Shown here: positions 20,215-30,027 of the stretch, one piece after another
Numbering within the stretch: position 1 is the first letter of the stretch
Layout: each line of letters begins with the position of its first letter
Origin: Corinectria fuckeliana
Taxonomy: Eukaryota > Ascomycota > Sordariomycetes > Hypocreales > Nectriaceae
Assembly: GCA_019137255.1 (NCBI GenBank)
Contig: WPDH01000198.1
Location: 1 to 64,000, forward strand
Direction: 5' to 3'
Length of the DNA stretch: 64,000 nucleotides
Made by a program: the position numbers and the translations under genes
Notes under the pieces: generated by a model
Databases searched by the model: none
Told to the model about the DNA's origin: nothing
Seen by the model: only the letters and a program-made list of their open reading frames with translations

Positions 20215-22331
20215 GATGGAAAAGAGAGTTAAACCTGGAAGATGACGACGAGCAGGAAAAGGGAGATATAGGTAGGGATGAAAGAGAGCAACCAGACTTT
20301 GAAAATGGTCGAGGGACGAACAAGTACAATAAGTAGGGGGGGCTAAAGGGGTCCAAGGAATCTAATAATGGACCTAGGGGGTTTCGGAGAAAAGCGCACC
20401 AGGTAGAAAAGGGACTGGCGAGGAGGAAAACAGAGGCGTCTTGAGAGGCACAAGCCATGTTATGTTTTGAGGCAATGAACCCAGGCGATTCAAAGTTTGC
20501 TAGTTGATGCTCCTAGGCCCGATCCCCAGACGGCGGAACACCACCTCGTCGAGAAGACATCCTCCACGCAGCCGGAAACGGGGGAGCTGGAATGCGGGAG
20601 ACCCGGTGGGCCATGGAGCTGCTGCAGGTTCTAGAATCTAGAAGCCCGCCAACTCGCTTTGTCGACATGCGCCTCCTCCGACGCCTCCTTCGACACCATC
20701 CAACGGGATCGAGACACCTACACAGAGCCTTCACCGCCTACAGCTCTGCGTCTTTGGGTCGCTGCTGGCACTGCATGCGCAGAGACGACTAATAAATGAA
20801 GATGGGATATGGCTAGATCTGGGCTGGTCCCTGTTCCCTTCTCGTCCTTCTCAACTCCCAGCTACGTACCCAGCTTCCATGGTAATTGGATATGACGCGA
20901 AGCGCAAAACTTGGCGTTTGGGCATATCGTCGTCCGGGTGGGTGGCGACAATACCCACGCAGCGATTATATGGCAACTGTTCCTCCTCCCTTCGCACCAA
21001 TTTTCGCCTTCAATTTAGTTACCGACACTTTTTTTTAAACTGGGGGGTCCAAGAGCCTACTACGCCTTCCGCAGCTCAGCATCGCTCAGCTAACTCTTGA
21101 GAATGGGACTGGTTGGTGGTGGTTTGTTCATGATTCAGGTACTCTCATGCAGTCATGCAGGACGCCAAATCTGACATTTTCTCGTCAACTTCAAGTTGAC
21201 AAGTCCGCAGGGAATGGAGGCGAGTCCCGGGACCAACTACTTTTTACTGACTGGCATTAAAAGTCATGGACATGATAGGACCAATCATCATACAGTACGA
21301 ATACTCCGTATATGTATACACGTTGTACCTGGAATAACTTTGGAAGCCTGACAGTTTCCTCGCTTTTTTCCTAGTTATTTATTTAATGCCTACTGTTCAA
21401 CTACTTCAGGCGTCTACAAATGCCCAATTGTCCAGCCCGACGCGCTAAAAGGCACTGGACCCAACTGCAGCCTCCAGGCTTGCAGGGAAGTCATTGCTCG
21501 TCCCCGGATTCTTTCCGTTGGGTCCTTTTTTATTAATGATATCATCCGCAGGAATCCATTAATTGGTTCTTACCCTGCGTTTCTCTCAGGCAAGATGTGC
21601 ACGTTCGACGGTGCTCAATCTAGGGTAGATTGCTAATGGGGCTGAGAATATCTACATTCCCTCACGTTCCATTTTATTATACAGTCACTTTGCGAATTCA
21701 GGAACCTGGATTCTTAAGACGAAAGACCAGCCCCGATACTGCAGAGCCTCCGTATTAGGGACTCGAAGTCTCGAACCTTCAAGGAAGTGCAAGGCCTGCA
21801 TCACTGGCAATATCCAATTGACCAGGGCAGGAGAGGCTAAAATTGCAGTGAAGGGACACGCCTGCGCATGTTTTCCCTGCTCAACGGAGCCCCATGACCA
21901 AAGTGTCCGGGTCTGCTCAGACCGATCAGGTCTAGCTCGTCCCGGCCAGACGGGGAGCCCGAGCCCCACCGCCACGAGCTAAACCCCAGAAATGCTGCGA
22001 GTAGCGGGGACTTGACCGATTCGGCACCAACAAACAACGACGTGACGAGATCTGCGAGTAAGGAGCATGACACCAGAGTCGTTGGTCTTCCGCAATCGTC
22101 TAGACAGCAACAGCGCATGCACCTGTATTTTCCGTACTACTCACCCCCTGCAACATTGGTAAAAATACTGCTCAGTCTCCTTGTGAATCTGCTTTAGAGG
22201 CGAAGGGTGAACTACATCCTGCAGCCCAGTTCTTCGATAGCTTTGGCGTGGGACAAGACGATGGCTTTATCCAACGTTGGACTCCGGTGGACGGTGGGGC
22301 CGCGTCTGGTATTCTAGGGAGCGACCCTCTT

Positions 22332-22957
22332 CTACCCACCCACTCCGCCGAGGTCTAGGTTGAGGTCGCAAGTGCCATGCCACCCGACTGTAGTGCGATC
22401 ATCGGTGACCTCGTAGCGAAAGCAGCAGGCGTTGCCCTTTGTCCCATTCCGGATATCCATCTTTCTTAGCTTGGGCATTTGATGGGTAGTTGTGCCAGCT
22501 TTCATTAGTAGATTAGTGACCGTGAAGGCATTGCTCGTGCCCATCAAAGCCGGGACGTCAGTGACAGGGCGGTCAGATTATTCCGTGACCAGGCCGGATC
22601 CGCGGAATCGAAGAATTCCACTGCATCCATCATGTAGAATGCAGAGAGAGTTTCGAGACTCAGGCTTCTCCGGGCCAACGCCGTGCCAACAGCTGTACTC
22701 GGCGTCCTAATAAGCTCCGGAGGCCATGACCAACCATCTCTTGTGCTCATATTGGTACAGTAGGCCGCAAGATGGAGGAGCTTAGCTGATAAGATTGTAA
22801 ACGCACGAGATATCTGCTTACCTAAATTATGACTGTATTCTCCATGACGAGGGAAAGGCAAGAACTGACGCCATGGCTCATAGTGCACAAACCGGAGGTC
22901 TGGAAGGCTTCTGAGAACCCGCTGCAGCACCTCAGGTTGAAAACTGTGTCGAGTCTA
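22332..22957 (-). pseudogene. Frameshifted F-box-like/DUF6546-type gene remnant
   Basis: Two adjacent minus-strand frames together make one protein-like stretch. The first (about 22954-22544) ends ALSLTSRL and a stop. The second, starting at the same point in the next frame, continues with AFTVTNLLMKAGTTTHQMPKL, then MDIRNG and CCFRYEV, ending at 22332. The pattern of a run of small residues, MPKL, a [ME]I-NG motif and an FRY motif is one I associate with the fungal DUF6546 family of F-box-linked proteins. The switch of frame at about 22545 has no intron signals, so a small indel is likely. The N-terminal F-box part is missing or unreadable because a stop lies at about 22957. Family assignment is from memory and moderate at best. 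Confidence 0.45.
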
Positions 22958-24025
22958 CCGACGTATGAGCAAACCCATGACCTGGGGAAGTTCGAACCCA
23001 CCAGGCTTGAAGGCTCTTCAATTTAATATGTGTAGATGGACGATGAGTCGAGGGTGAGGTGGCGATATGTCCTCTTCTCGAAGAACTTCTGCTAGTCTCT
23101 GCAGACAAGTACACACTGAGTCAAGCAGCCTTTTCTAGGTTGAGTTCTGCTAGGTTGCTTATTGCTCTTGTTAACTACCGCGGGTTAAGCAAGTGTGTCG
23201 AGAAGCCTTAGTGTGTCTATAACCAAAGCTAGACCCTGCTTCAGTTAATATATTATAATTAGTTGATAAGGATTGCGTGCTCTAGGTTTAAGTTCAATTA
23301 ATTTAACAATTAATTTCCTAAACTTTTGTCAACACAGCACGGCACTGAAGATTTTGGCGGGCCTAAAATTGCAAGGGTAGAACGCTTAGGTCGTGATTTC
23401 TTCAATTGTCCCAGTGTCACCTGGCCCCTGGCTTTAAATGTCAAGTGCTAATTGGACTATGAATGGGGCGGGAGATATAAGGCAACACGCTGAAAGAAAG
23501 GCATACTAGTGATTCAGTCTAAGGATGATCGATCACTGCGAGCACAAAGCACCGCACGTATATCTCCGAAGGCCTCGTCCTACCCGATGGCTCACGGCAC
23601 CGGTCGGTGGCCGCGATGACCTCCTCAGTAGGGCCATCCTTGGCTAGGTCAGCGACGACAAGGTGTTGCTAAGCGATCACAGCACTCTGGAGAGCTAGGC
23701 GGCGGCAGATGGGAAAAGCCGGGGTGTCGGGGAGTACTATGTAGGAATTGCTCTTGAATGTATAATAAGTGTAGTACGCGCAAGGTAAGTTCTTGTGATG
23801 TGAAAGGCGATGATTGCAAAGGGTCAGTCTCCAGATTTAGTGGATCAATTTTCCCCCGAGACGCAGGGTCCATCTCGCAAGGATTGATTCTCTGTCAAAT
23901 TGCAAAGGCCATCCATCACAAGCTTCATTCCCAATTGTTAGCCAAGCGCCAATACGAAAAACTCACCCCTTGCCTCATTACGCCTCCCAATTGAGCCGCG
24001 TCTCAGTGCTCTCCTGCTCCCCAAC

Positions 24026-24520
24026 ATGGCTCCGAAACAGCAGGTGGCGTTCCGGATCCACGTCGTCTACCGCGTGTTCTTCCTCCTCGTCGAGCCGCTG
24101 TCGGCGCTCGTCGGGGCCTTCTACAGCCACGTCCGCCAGCGGGAGTACCTCTGGCTGCTGGACGCGGCGTCGACGCCGGCGGCGCGGGTGCCGCTGAGCA
24201 CGTCGGTGGCGCTGTCGCAGCTGGGCAACATGTACCTGTTCTTCGCGCTCAACGAGGCGCTCGTGCTGCGGTCGACGGCGGACCTGCGCGTGTGGCGCGC
24301 CGTGCTGCTGGTGCTGCTGCTGGCGGACCTGGGCCACCTGTACTCGCTTCGGGAGCTCGGCTTGGCCATCTACTACGACGTGGCCGGGTGGAACGTGAGC
24401 GACCTGGGCAACGTGCCGTGGGTCTACGTCGGAGCGACGCTGCGCGTGTGTTTCCTGGCGGGCATCGGGCTGGGCGAGTCTCGGGCTTTGAAGAAGAAGG
24501 AGTGGAAGAAGAGCGAGTGA
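24026..24520 (+). CDS. Four-helix membrane protein, DUF7704-like
   Basis: A single-exon gene of 164 residues with four hydrophobic helices (about 13-33, 60-80, 90-108 and 133-150) and a Lys-rich C-terminal tail (KKKEWKKSE), which may be a dilysine-type ER retention tail. Landmarks are YRVFFLLVEPLSALVGAF at the start, then SQLGNMYLFFALNEALVLR and LLLADLGHLYSLRELG. This order resembles the fungal DUF7704 family of small integral membrane proteins, whose function is unknown. Its GC content is very high, unlike the AT-richer flank upstream. The membrane call is strong; the family name is from memory. Confidence 0.75.
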   Translation: MAPKQQVAFRIHVVYRVFFLLVEPLSALVGAFYSHVRQREYLWLLDAASTPAARVPLSTSVALSQLGNMYLFFALNEALVLRSTADLRVWRAVLLVLLLADLGHLYSLRELGLAIYYDVAGWNVSDLGNVPWVYVGATLRVCFLAGIGLGESRALKKKEWKKSE

Positions 24521-25347
24521 TGGATTGATTGAAAGAAACTGGTCATCAGATCACGATGGGCACATGAGAAGAGGTCGGAGGATGGTCGGGATATTTTAGT
24601 GAGGCGGGCGTGTGTCGAGTGTACGAAGTAATGGCGGGATGGATACCCGACATCCGATACGCGATGGGTTGAGCGGACGGATCACAACGAGAGCCGAGAG
24701 TTAAGATGAATGCAAGCAAGAGGAAGGGAAGGGAAGAAAAAGGGCAAAAAGAAAGAGCATGCAGCGAATTGGCTGAGCAAAAAGGTCTCGTTGCCTTGCA
24801 TCTCGTGTATTCCAGACTCTGGGGGGATCGAGTTTGGGGTAATTTCATCTGGTGGGGGAATCGGCAGCCGTCGGATTAAACATGCCCACGATAATCCGAC
24901 CGCCACCGACGCTGAGATGGTGGGGTTGGCTGGGACTCTCCAAGCTCCAAGATGGACACCTGTGGCCCTTTGTGGCCCTTTATGACCCTTCGTGACCCTA
25001 TCGCGTGCCGTTGCGATGCCCAGCCGATGTCATCGATCCATTCCCGGTGCGGGATGAAGCCAAAGCCGACCCCCAAACCCAATGGGCGACTTCCGCGTCT
25101 CCCCCAAAGCTGCCCCTCACCCAGTGCCCCGCGACGCCCATCGCGATGTTGAAAAGACGAGTGGGGGTTTGTTGGCATAAGTAGGATTCGGGGGGAGTTG
25201 GGCTGCTGGGCAACGTAATTATTTAACAAGAAACAGAACCCCGTGCTGTGTTTCTCCTCCCCTCTCCGATTCTCTCTCTCTCTTGTTCTCCTCCCCCTCA
25301 ACCCCTCAAACAAGAGCCCCTCCGTTCACGCAAAGCCTGCACCCGTC
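24521..25347. other. Intergenic region, no gene seen
   Basis: It holds the 3' flank of the membrane protein gene and the promoter and pyrimidine-rich leader (about 25245-25320) of the alcohol dehydrogenase gene. Confidence 0.5.
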
Positions 25348-26496
25348 ATGTCGTCCCCCGATCAGTTCCAGAGCTTCCAGTCCCCCAGCGCCGAGCACTG
25401 GCTCGACTTCGAGAAGGCGTCCTGGCAGCCCCGTCCCTTCGGCGACAAGGACATCGACATCAAAATCGACTGCTGCGGCGTCTGCGCCAGCGACCGACAC
25501 ACCATCAGTGGCGACTGGGGAGGCTGCCCCTACCCGCTGGCCGTCGGACACGAGGTCGTCGGCAAGGTCGTCCGCGTCGGCTCCAAAGTCACCACGGCCA
25601 AGGTCGGCGATCGGGTCGGTGCTGGTGCCCAGGTCTGGTCGTGCCAGGACTGCCGCCAGTGCAAGAACGACAACGAGACGTACTGCAAGGACCAGATTGA
25701 CGCCTACGGCGCTCCCTATCTCGACACTGGGTACACTACCCAGGGCGGATACTCGTCTCACACCCGAGTCGACGAGTACTGGTGAGTCCTAGCTCGGGCT
25801 TCAGTTTAGTTCCTTCGAGCATCATCCACTGACCAAGTCTCTCGCAGGGTCTACCCCATCCCCGACGCTCTCCCTAGCACCCAGGCCGCCCCCATGCTGT
25901 GCGCCGGCATCACCGTCTACAGCCCTCTGAAGCGCCTCGGTGCCGGCCCCGGCAAGAAGGTCGGCATCGTCGGCATCGGCGGTCTCGGCCACTACGGCGT
26001 GCTCTTCGCCAAGGCCCTCGGCGCCGAGGTCTGGGCCATCTCGCGCTCGCGAGCCAAGGAGGCCGACGCCAAGAAGATGGGCGCCGACGGCTTCCTGGCC
26101 ACCGGCGAGAAGGACTGGACCGAGGGCCACAAGCTGACCTTCGACATCATCATCAACACGGCCACCTCCTTTGACGGCTTCGCCCTCGGCGAGTACCTGA
26201 GCCTGCTCGACATCCACGGCCATTGGAACTCGGTCGGCCTGCCCGGCGGCGAGGGCCTCGCCATCCGCAACCAGGACTTCATCTCCAACGGCTGCTACAT
26301 CGGCACCTCCCACTTGGGCAGCCGACGCGAGATGCTGGAGATGCTGCAGCTGGCCGCCGACAAGGGCATCAAGTCCTGGGTCGAGGAGATCCCCATCTCG
26401 ACCGAGGGTCTGCAGCTGGCCATGAAGAACCTCGAGACTAGCAAGGTGCGATACCGATCGTGCATGGTCGGCTACGAGGAGGCCTTTGGTGCTTGA
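25348..26496 (+). CDS. Zinc-dependent alcohol dehydrogenase (CAD/ADH6-like, probably NADP-linked)
   Basis: The exons are 25348-25781 and 25848-26496, giving 360 residues. The 66-nt intron has a GTGAGT donor, a CTGAC branch site and a CAG acceptor, and splits a Trp codon. The catalytic zinc ligands are Cys46 (CGVCASDRH), His68-Glu69 (GHEVVGKV) and Cys162. The structural zinc ligands are Cys99, Cys102, Cys105 and Cys113. The Rossmann motif GIGGLG is at about 186-191. Order, spacing and length match the cinnamyl alcohol dehydrogenase/Adh6 branch of the medium-chain family, which reduces aromatic and branched aldehydes to alcohols in the cytosol using NADPH. The frame is open upstream of 25348, but that part is pyrimidine-rich and unlike protein, so the start at the MSSPDQ Met is preferred. 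Confidence 0.92.
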
Positions 26497-28062
26497 GCGA
26501 GAGAGGAAGAGGAAGAAAAGGCTGAGCGACATGTACCGGGCGAAGGAAGCCTTACGTTGTTTGTAGGTGGTTGTGGAGAAAGACCCCTCCCCGGGCATGC
26601 TCCATCAAATGGGTAGGCTGGCGACTCATGTTAGATTAAACAGCAATAACTAAATGACGAATTGAATGTAAAACCATAGTCCACCAAAACCTGCCAATCG
26701 CTGCGTGCTGTGCTGTCGGACGGGGTACGAGGATGATGCAATCGACATTCCGCCATCTTACCGTTCTTGCGTGCTTGAGCCACAACCTCACTATAGTATC
26801 TTGCCTTGTCAAGCCTAAAAAGCAGGTCCAAATCACCAATATTGATTGTTACCATGATGCGTTAGAACCGCCATCGTAAGTTCAGTTGACAGCGATCCAC
26901 CACCCACCCCGTAGCTGTCAACCATAAGCCATTAAGCAGACGGCATCTACATCCGCGTATTTTTCGTTCAGCCGTAGCCAGCAACCCATTCCTTTGACCA
27001 ATTGGCCATGGACAACAACTCGCCAGTGTCAACACATGGTAAGCAAGGCAACCGTTTCCCCCAATACTCCCTCATCAAAAGCCTCACCGAAATGCGCCGA
27101 CCGTCAGTCACACCACGCTATTCCCCTTGCGCCTCGCCGACAAAACGCTCTCTCGCGCACCCTAACCCACAAGGGGTCGCTCAAGCCACCATCACCACCG
27201 CTACATGGGCTTTTCCTCCGTTTCCCCGGACGTGACTCACGCGGCAGCGCCCTTCTGTCAACATCGTGGGCGTCGAGAACGGTAAGGATGACGGAGGCGT
27301 GATGGCATGGGCCTGGGTGCAGTCCTACACGCGCCACTACCCCCCCCCCCTGCTTCACCCTACCGTAGTTCACGGAATCGTCTACACTGCGGTACCCCTG
27401 GCTACCCTCCTTGGGTTTCAATATTCGGCGTCTTGTTTTGGGGGCTAGTTCTGGTCGTCAGCCGTCCCAGGCTACGCGGAATCAGGGAAATTGGGAGGAA
27501 GATGGCGGGCGCGATTTAAACCCATCGAGCTTCGCGAACTTGACAGACTAATCCGTAGATGAACTGAGCGGCCTGTCTACGCCGTAGAGTCACCGGCTTC
27601 GTGATGGGGTGGCTTGGATCTTTAAGATGCCTCGATGCCCTCGTTCCAGGGCTTTCTGTTGGACTGTCTGCTCTCTACAACTTACTGCAACAAGACGAGC
27701 AACTCCTCACATCACTAATTACTTGATTCAGCACCCTTCGGGTCTCTACTGCGAGGACTCTCAACTTTGATCAACTCGCCCCTGAATTACTGCGCGGTTG
27801 GCTATCCAATTACCCTTCCGGAAACTCAGCGAGCTCTCCCCTTTCACTACCCAAGTACTTTCGGCTTTGGTCAACTCGTCGGTGAATCACTGGGCACTAT
27901 CTAGATAGGCACCGCCTACCCGATTGCCCTTTTCGGCAACTCTGCGAGCGGGGACTCGACGCCATGTAAGTCAGCACGTCCTCACCCAAAAGTCCAAAAA
28001 GTCACCACCACTGCCGAAACTGACAAGCACAAAGGGGTCAACCACCAACGACAGGCTCGGCC
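26497..28062. other. Intergenic region with a degenerate tandem repeat
   Basis: Only short frames occur here and none is convincing. The last 350 bases hold an imperfect direct repeat of about 100 bp (27766-27952), annotated separately, just upstream of the WD40 gene. Confidence 0.45.
27766..27952 (+). repeat. Imperfect direct repeat of about 100-bp period
   Basis: Copy 1 (27766-27836) and copy 2 (27867-27952) share TTTG[A/G]TCAACTCG, then GTGAATCACTG or CTGAATTACTG, CC[C/A]ATT[G/A]CCCTT, and GGCAACTCTGCGAGC or GAAACTCAGCGAGC, in the same order. A third partial copy (CTACTGCGAGGACTC) precedes copy 1. It lies in the probable promoter of the WD40 gene. Confidence 0.5.
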
Positions 28063-29067
28063 ATGAGCAAAACCACGGCCGCGGGCGACGGCAGCAGCGC
28101 CCCCTCCGGCCTCGGCCTTGCCCTGCGCTTCCGCCGCCCCTGCAGCAAGGCCGAGATCACCTCGGTGGGCGTCTCGCCCTCGACCTCGGCCGCCTTCGCC
28201 ATCTACACGGCAGCGCAGACGGCACAGTCCTGGATCGACGTCTTCGACCTCGAGGACCAGCGCGGCTACTCCAAGACCAGCGGGTCGCACGCCGCCTTCG
28301 CGCCGCAGGGCAACCGCCTCGCCACGGTACGGGACTGGACGGTGCGGCTCGCGGGGGGCGTCGAGATGCACCACGCCAGCTCCGTCCTCGTGCGCGACGG
28401 CGCGACCGGCAAGACGGCCGCCGAGCTGAAGGAGGCCGAGGGCGCGCCCGTGGCCTGGAGCCGCGACGGCCGGGTGCTCGCCGTTGCCGAGGCCAAGCAC
28501 CGCATGGGCGTGTGGGACGCGCGCACGGCGACGCGGGTCGGCCGCGTGGTGAGCCACGTCGACGCCGTCACGCACGCCGCCTTCATGCCGGACAACAGCC
28601 TGGTGACGGCCTCGCGCGACGGCACGCTGCGCATCACCGACCCGGCGACGGCCAAGACGCTGCGGCGGCTGGAGATGGACGCCTCGGCCTCGGCGACCTC
28701 GTCCAACCCGCGCGGGCTGGCCGTGTCGCCCGACGGCCGGCGCATCGTCTCCGTCTGGGGCACGACGGTGCACGTGTGGCTGCCGCTCACCAACGACCTG
28801 GCCTCGTACAGCCTCAACGGCGTGCGGCGCACCGAGGGCTGGCCGCTGTGCGTGTCGCCCGACTGCCGCTACATGGCGTGCCGCACCGAGGACGGCTTCG
28901 ACGTCATGGACGTGGCGTCCGGAGAGGTCGTGTTCGCCAGCGCGCGGGACGAGGACGTGCTGGTGACCTCGGGGGCCTTTTCCGCCGACGGGGGGACGCT
29001 GGTCCTCGGCACCATGGGTGGCAACGTCGAGGTCTGGGATGTTCTCGAGAAGAAGGCGTGCGAGTGA
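28063..29067 (+). CDS. WD40-repeat protein, single propeller
   Basis: A single-exon gene of 334 residues. Repeats are marked by AFAPQGNRLATV, VAWSRDGRVLAVAEAKHRMGVWDART, AAFMPDNSLVTASRDGTLRITDPAT, LAVSPDGRRIVSVWGTTVHVWLP and AFSADGGTLVLGTMGGNVEVWDV, about six or seven blades in all, which fill the protein. There is no signal peptide or membrane helix, so a cytosolic or nuclear scaffold role is likely. WD40 propellers act as binding platforms, but no specific partner can be named. Codon use is extremely GC-rich, and several antisense and off-frame reading frames are therefore open. Confidence 0.82.
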   Translation: MSKTTAAGDGSSAPSGLGLALRFRRPCSKAEITSVGVSPSTSAAFAIYTAAQTAQSWIDVFDLEDQRGYSKTSGSHAAFAPQGNRLATVRDWTVRLAGGVEMHHASSVLVRDGATGKTAAELKEAEGAPVAWSRDGRVLAVAEAKHRMGVWDARTATRVGRVVSHVDAVTHAAFMPDNSLVTASRDGTLRITDPATAKTLRRLEMDASASATSSNPRGLAVSPDGRRIVSVWGTTVHVWLPLTNDLASYSLNGVRRTEGWPLCVSPDCRYMACRTEDGFDVMDVASGEVVFASARDEDVLVTSGAFSADGGTLVLGTMGGNVEVWDVLEKKACE

Positions 29068-30027
29068 GTTGACGAGTCGTGTATATAAACGTCAAGGTCT
29101 GGATGCGAGGAGTTTGGGTTTGCGCAAGCATCAGTAGGTTTCTTTCGGGGTTTGGGGTTCAGTTTATCAAAGGAGATGAAGGCGATGGCACGTCATGATC
29201 AACTGCATTGATGCTCTCGATCTCCTTTCAGGGTGAAAAGTCGCTTGTTCTTGTCAACTAATGGCAGACTGGTTGAGAAGGCATTCTCAGCGAGTTACCA
29301 TTCTCTTCTTATCAATATATGATACCAGTTGTTAGTGGGGTGACATATATCATGTGTCTATATCGACTTTCACTCTCTATTTCTCATCTTCTCTCCTTAG
29401 AAAAGACTTGCTACTAACAATGGCAGATAAGTTAGGCATCGGGGCATTAGAGCGTTAGGATATCCATCCAAGACGAGTCTTCAGATCAACAGCTACTTTT
29501 GCTTGATTCAACAACTATGCACTGTTACATCGTCCCAACTCTTCCGTCAAATATCCAGGGCTTTTACAAGAAGATTTATTACCCATAGCAACTCTTCACC
29601 ATGCCATGCCTCCCTCAAGAGGACCCTCTTCCCCATCGCCCTGATTGATTTTGGTGGTTATTACTAACACGGAGCTGTAGTCGGCCTTCCCGGCTTGTCT
29701 GACGCCACCGCGTTGTCTACTATGCAGACCGTTGCTGCCGGCAAGTCCTTTGGCAACGAGTGCGCCTGATGAGTCTACGTGCGCTGCGAGCAGTTTACCG
29801 GTTGGTTGCTGCTAGATCTGCGAGAAGATGCAAGTGTGATTTCCATTTACGAACAAATGCGAGCTGGATCTTGGAACAAAAAGATTAGTTTGAGCGTCTC
29901 TACCAACCAACCTCAAACACTTCCGGGGGTCTGTGGATAGACACACCACGACCCTGTGAGATATTACTATATACAAGCGACGGAAAGAACACTGGGACAA
30001 TGACCCTCCTCCACCTGTGAAAAGGCC
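29068..30027. other. Intergenic region with a possible orphan exon
   Basis: Mostly AT-richer non-coding DNA between the plus-strand WD40 gene and the 3' end of the F-box gene. At 29662-29680 there is a textbook intron 3' end, TACTAAC followed by TAG. A short protein-like stretch then reads GLPGLSDATALSTMQTVAAG and on to a double TGA at 29767-29772. It may be the tail of a small gene or a decayed one. Confidence 0.35.

Larger units (their letters stand above)
19335..24025. other. 4.7-kb gene-poor region
   Basis: It holds the leader and promoter of the F-box/WD40 gene, two short tandem repeats (19416-19441 and 20188-20214), a frameshifted pseudogene (22332-22957), and an AT-richer patch at about 23130-23340 that may be a partly RIP-mutated fragment. 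A broken frame with weak similarity to the pseudogene at 1155-1628 lies at about 23540-23700. The part from 20460 to 22300 shows nothing I can support. Confidence 0.45.

Noticed and set aside
22960..23030. Possible tRNA T-arm (GTTCGAAC) on the minus strand
   Set aside because: The five-base T stem does not pair and no acceptor, D or anticodon arms could be folded around it.
25822..26598. 258-codon minus-strand ORF opposite the alcohol dehydrogenase
   Set aside because: Antisense shadow of a well-supported enzyme exon.
27924..29072. 382-codon plus-strand ORF overlapping the WD40 gene in another frame
   Set aside because: It is rich in Arg/Gly/Pro with no motif, whereas the 28063-29067 frame shows clear WD40 repeats.
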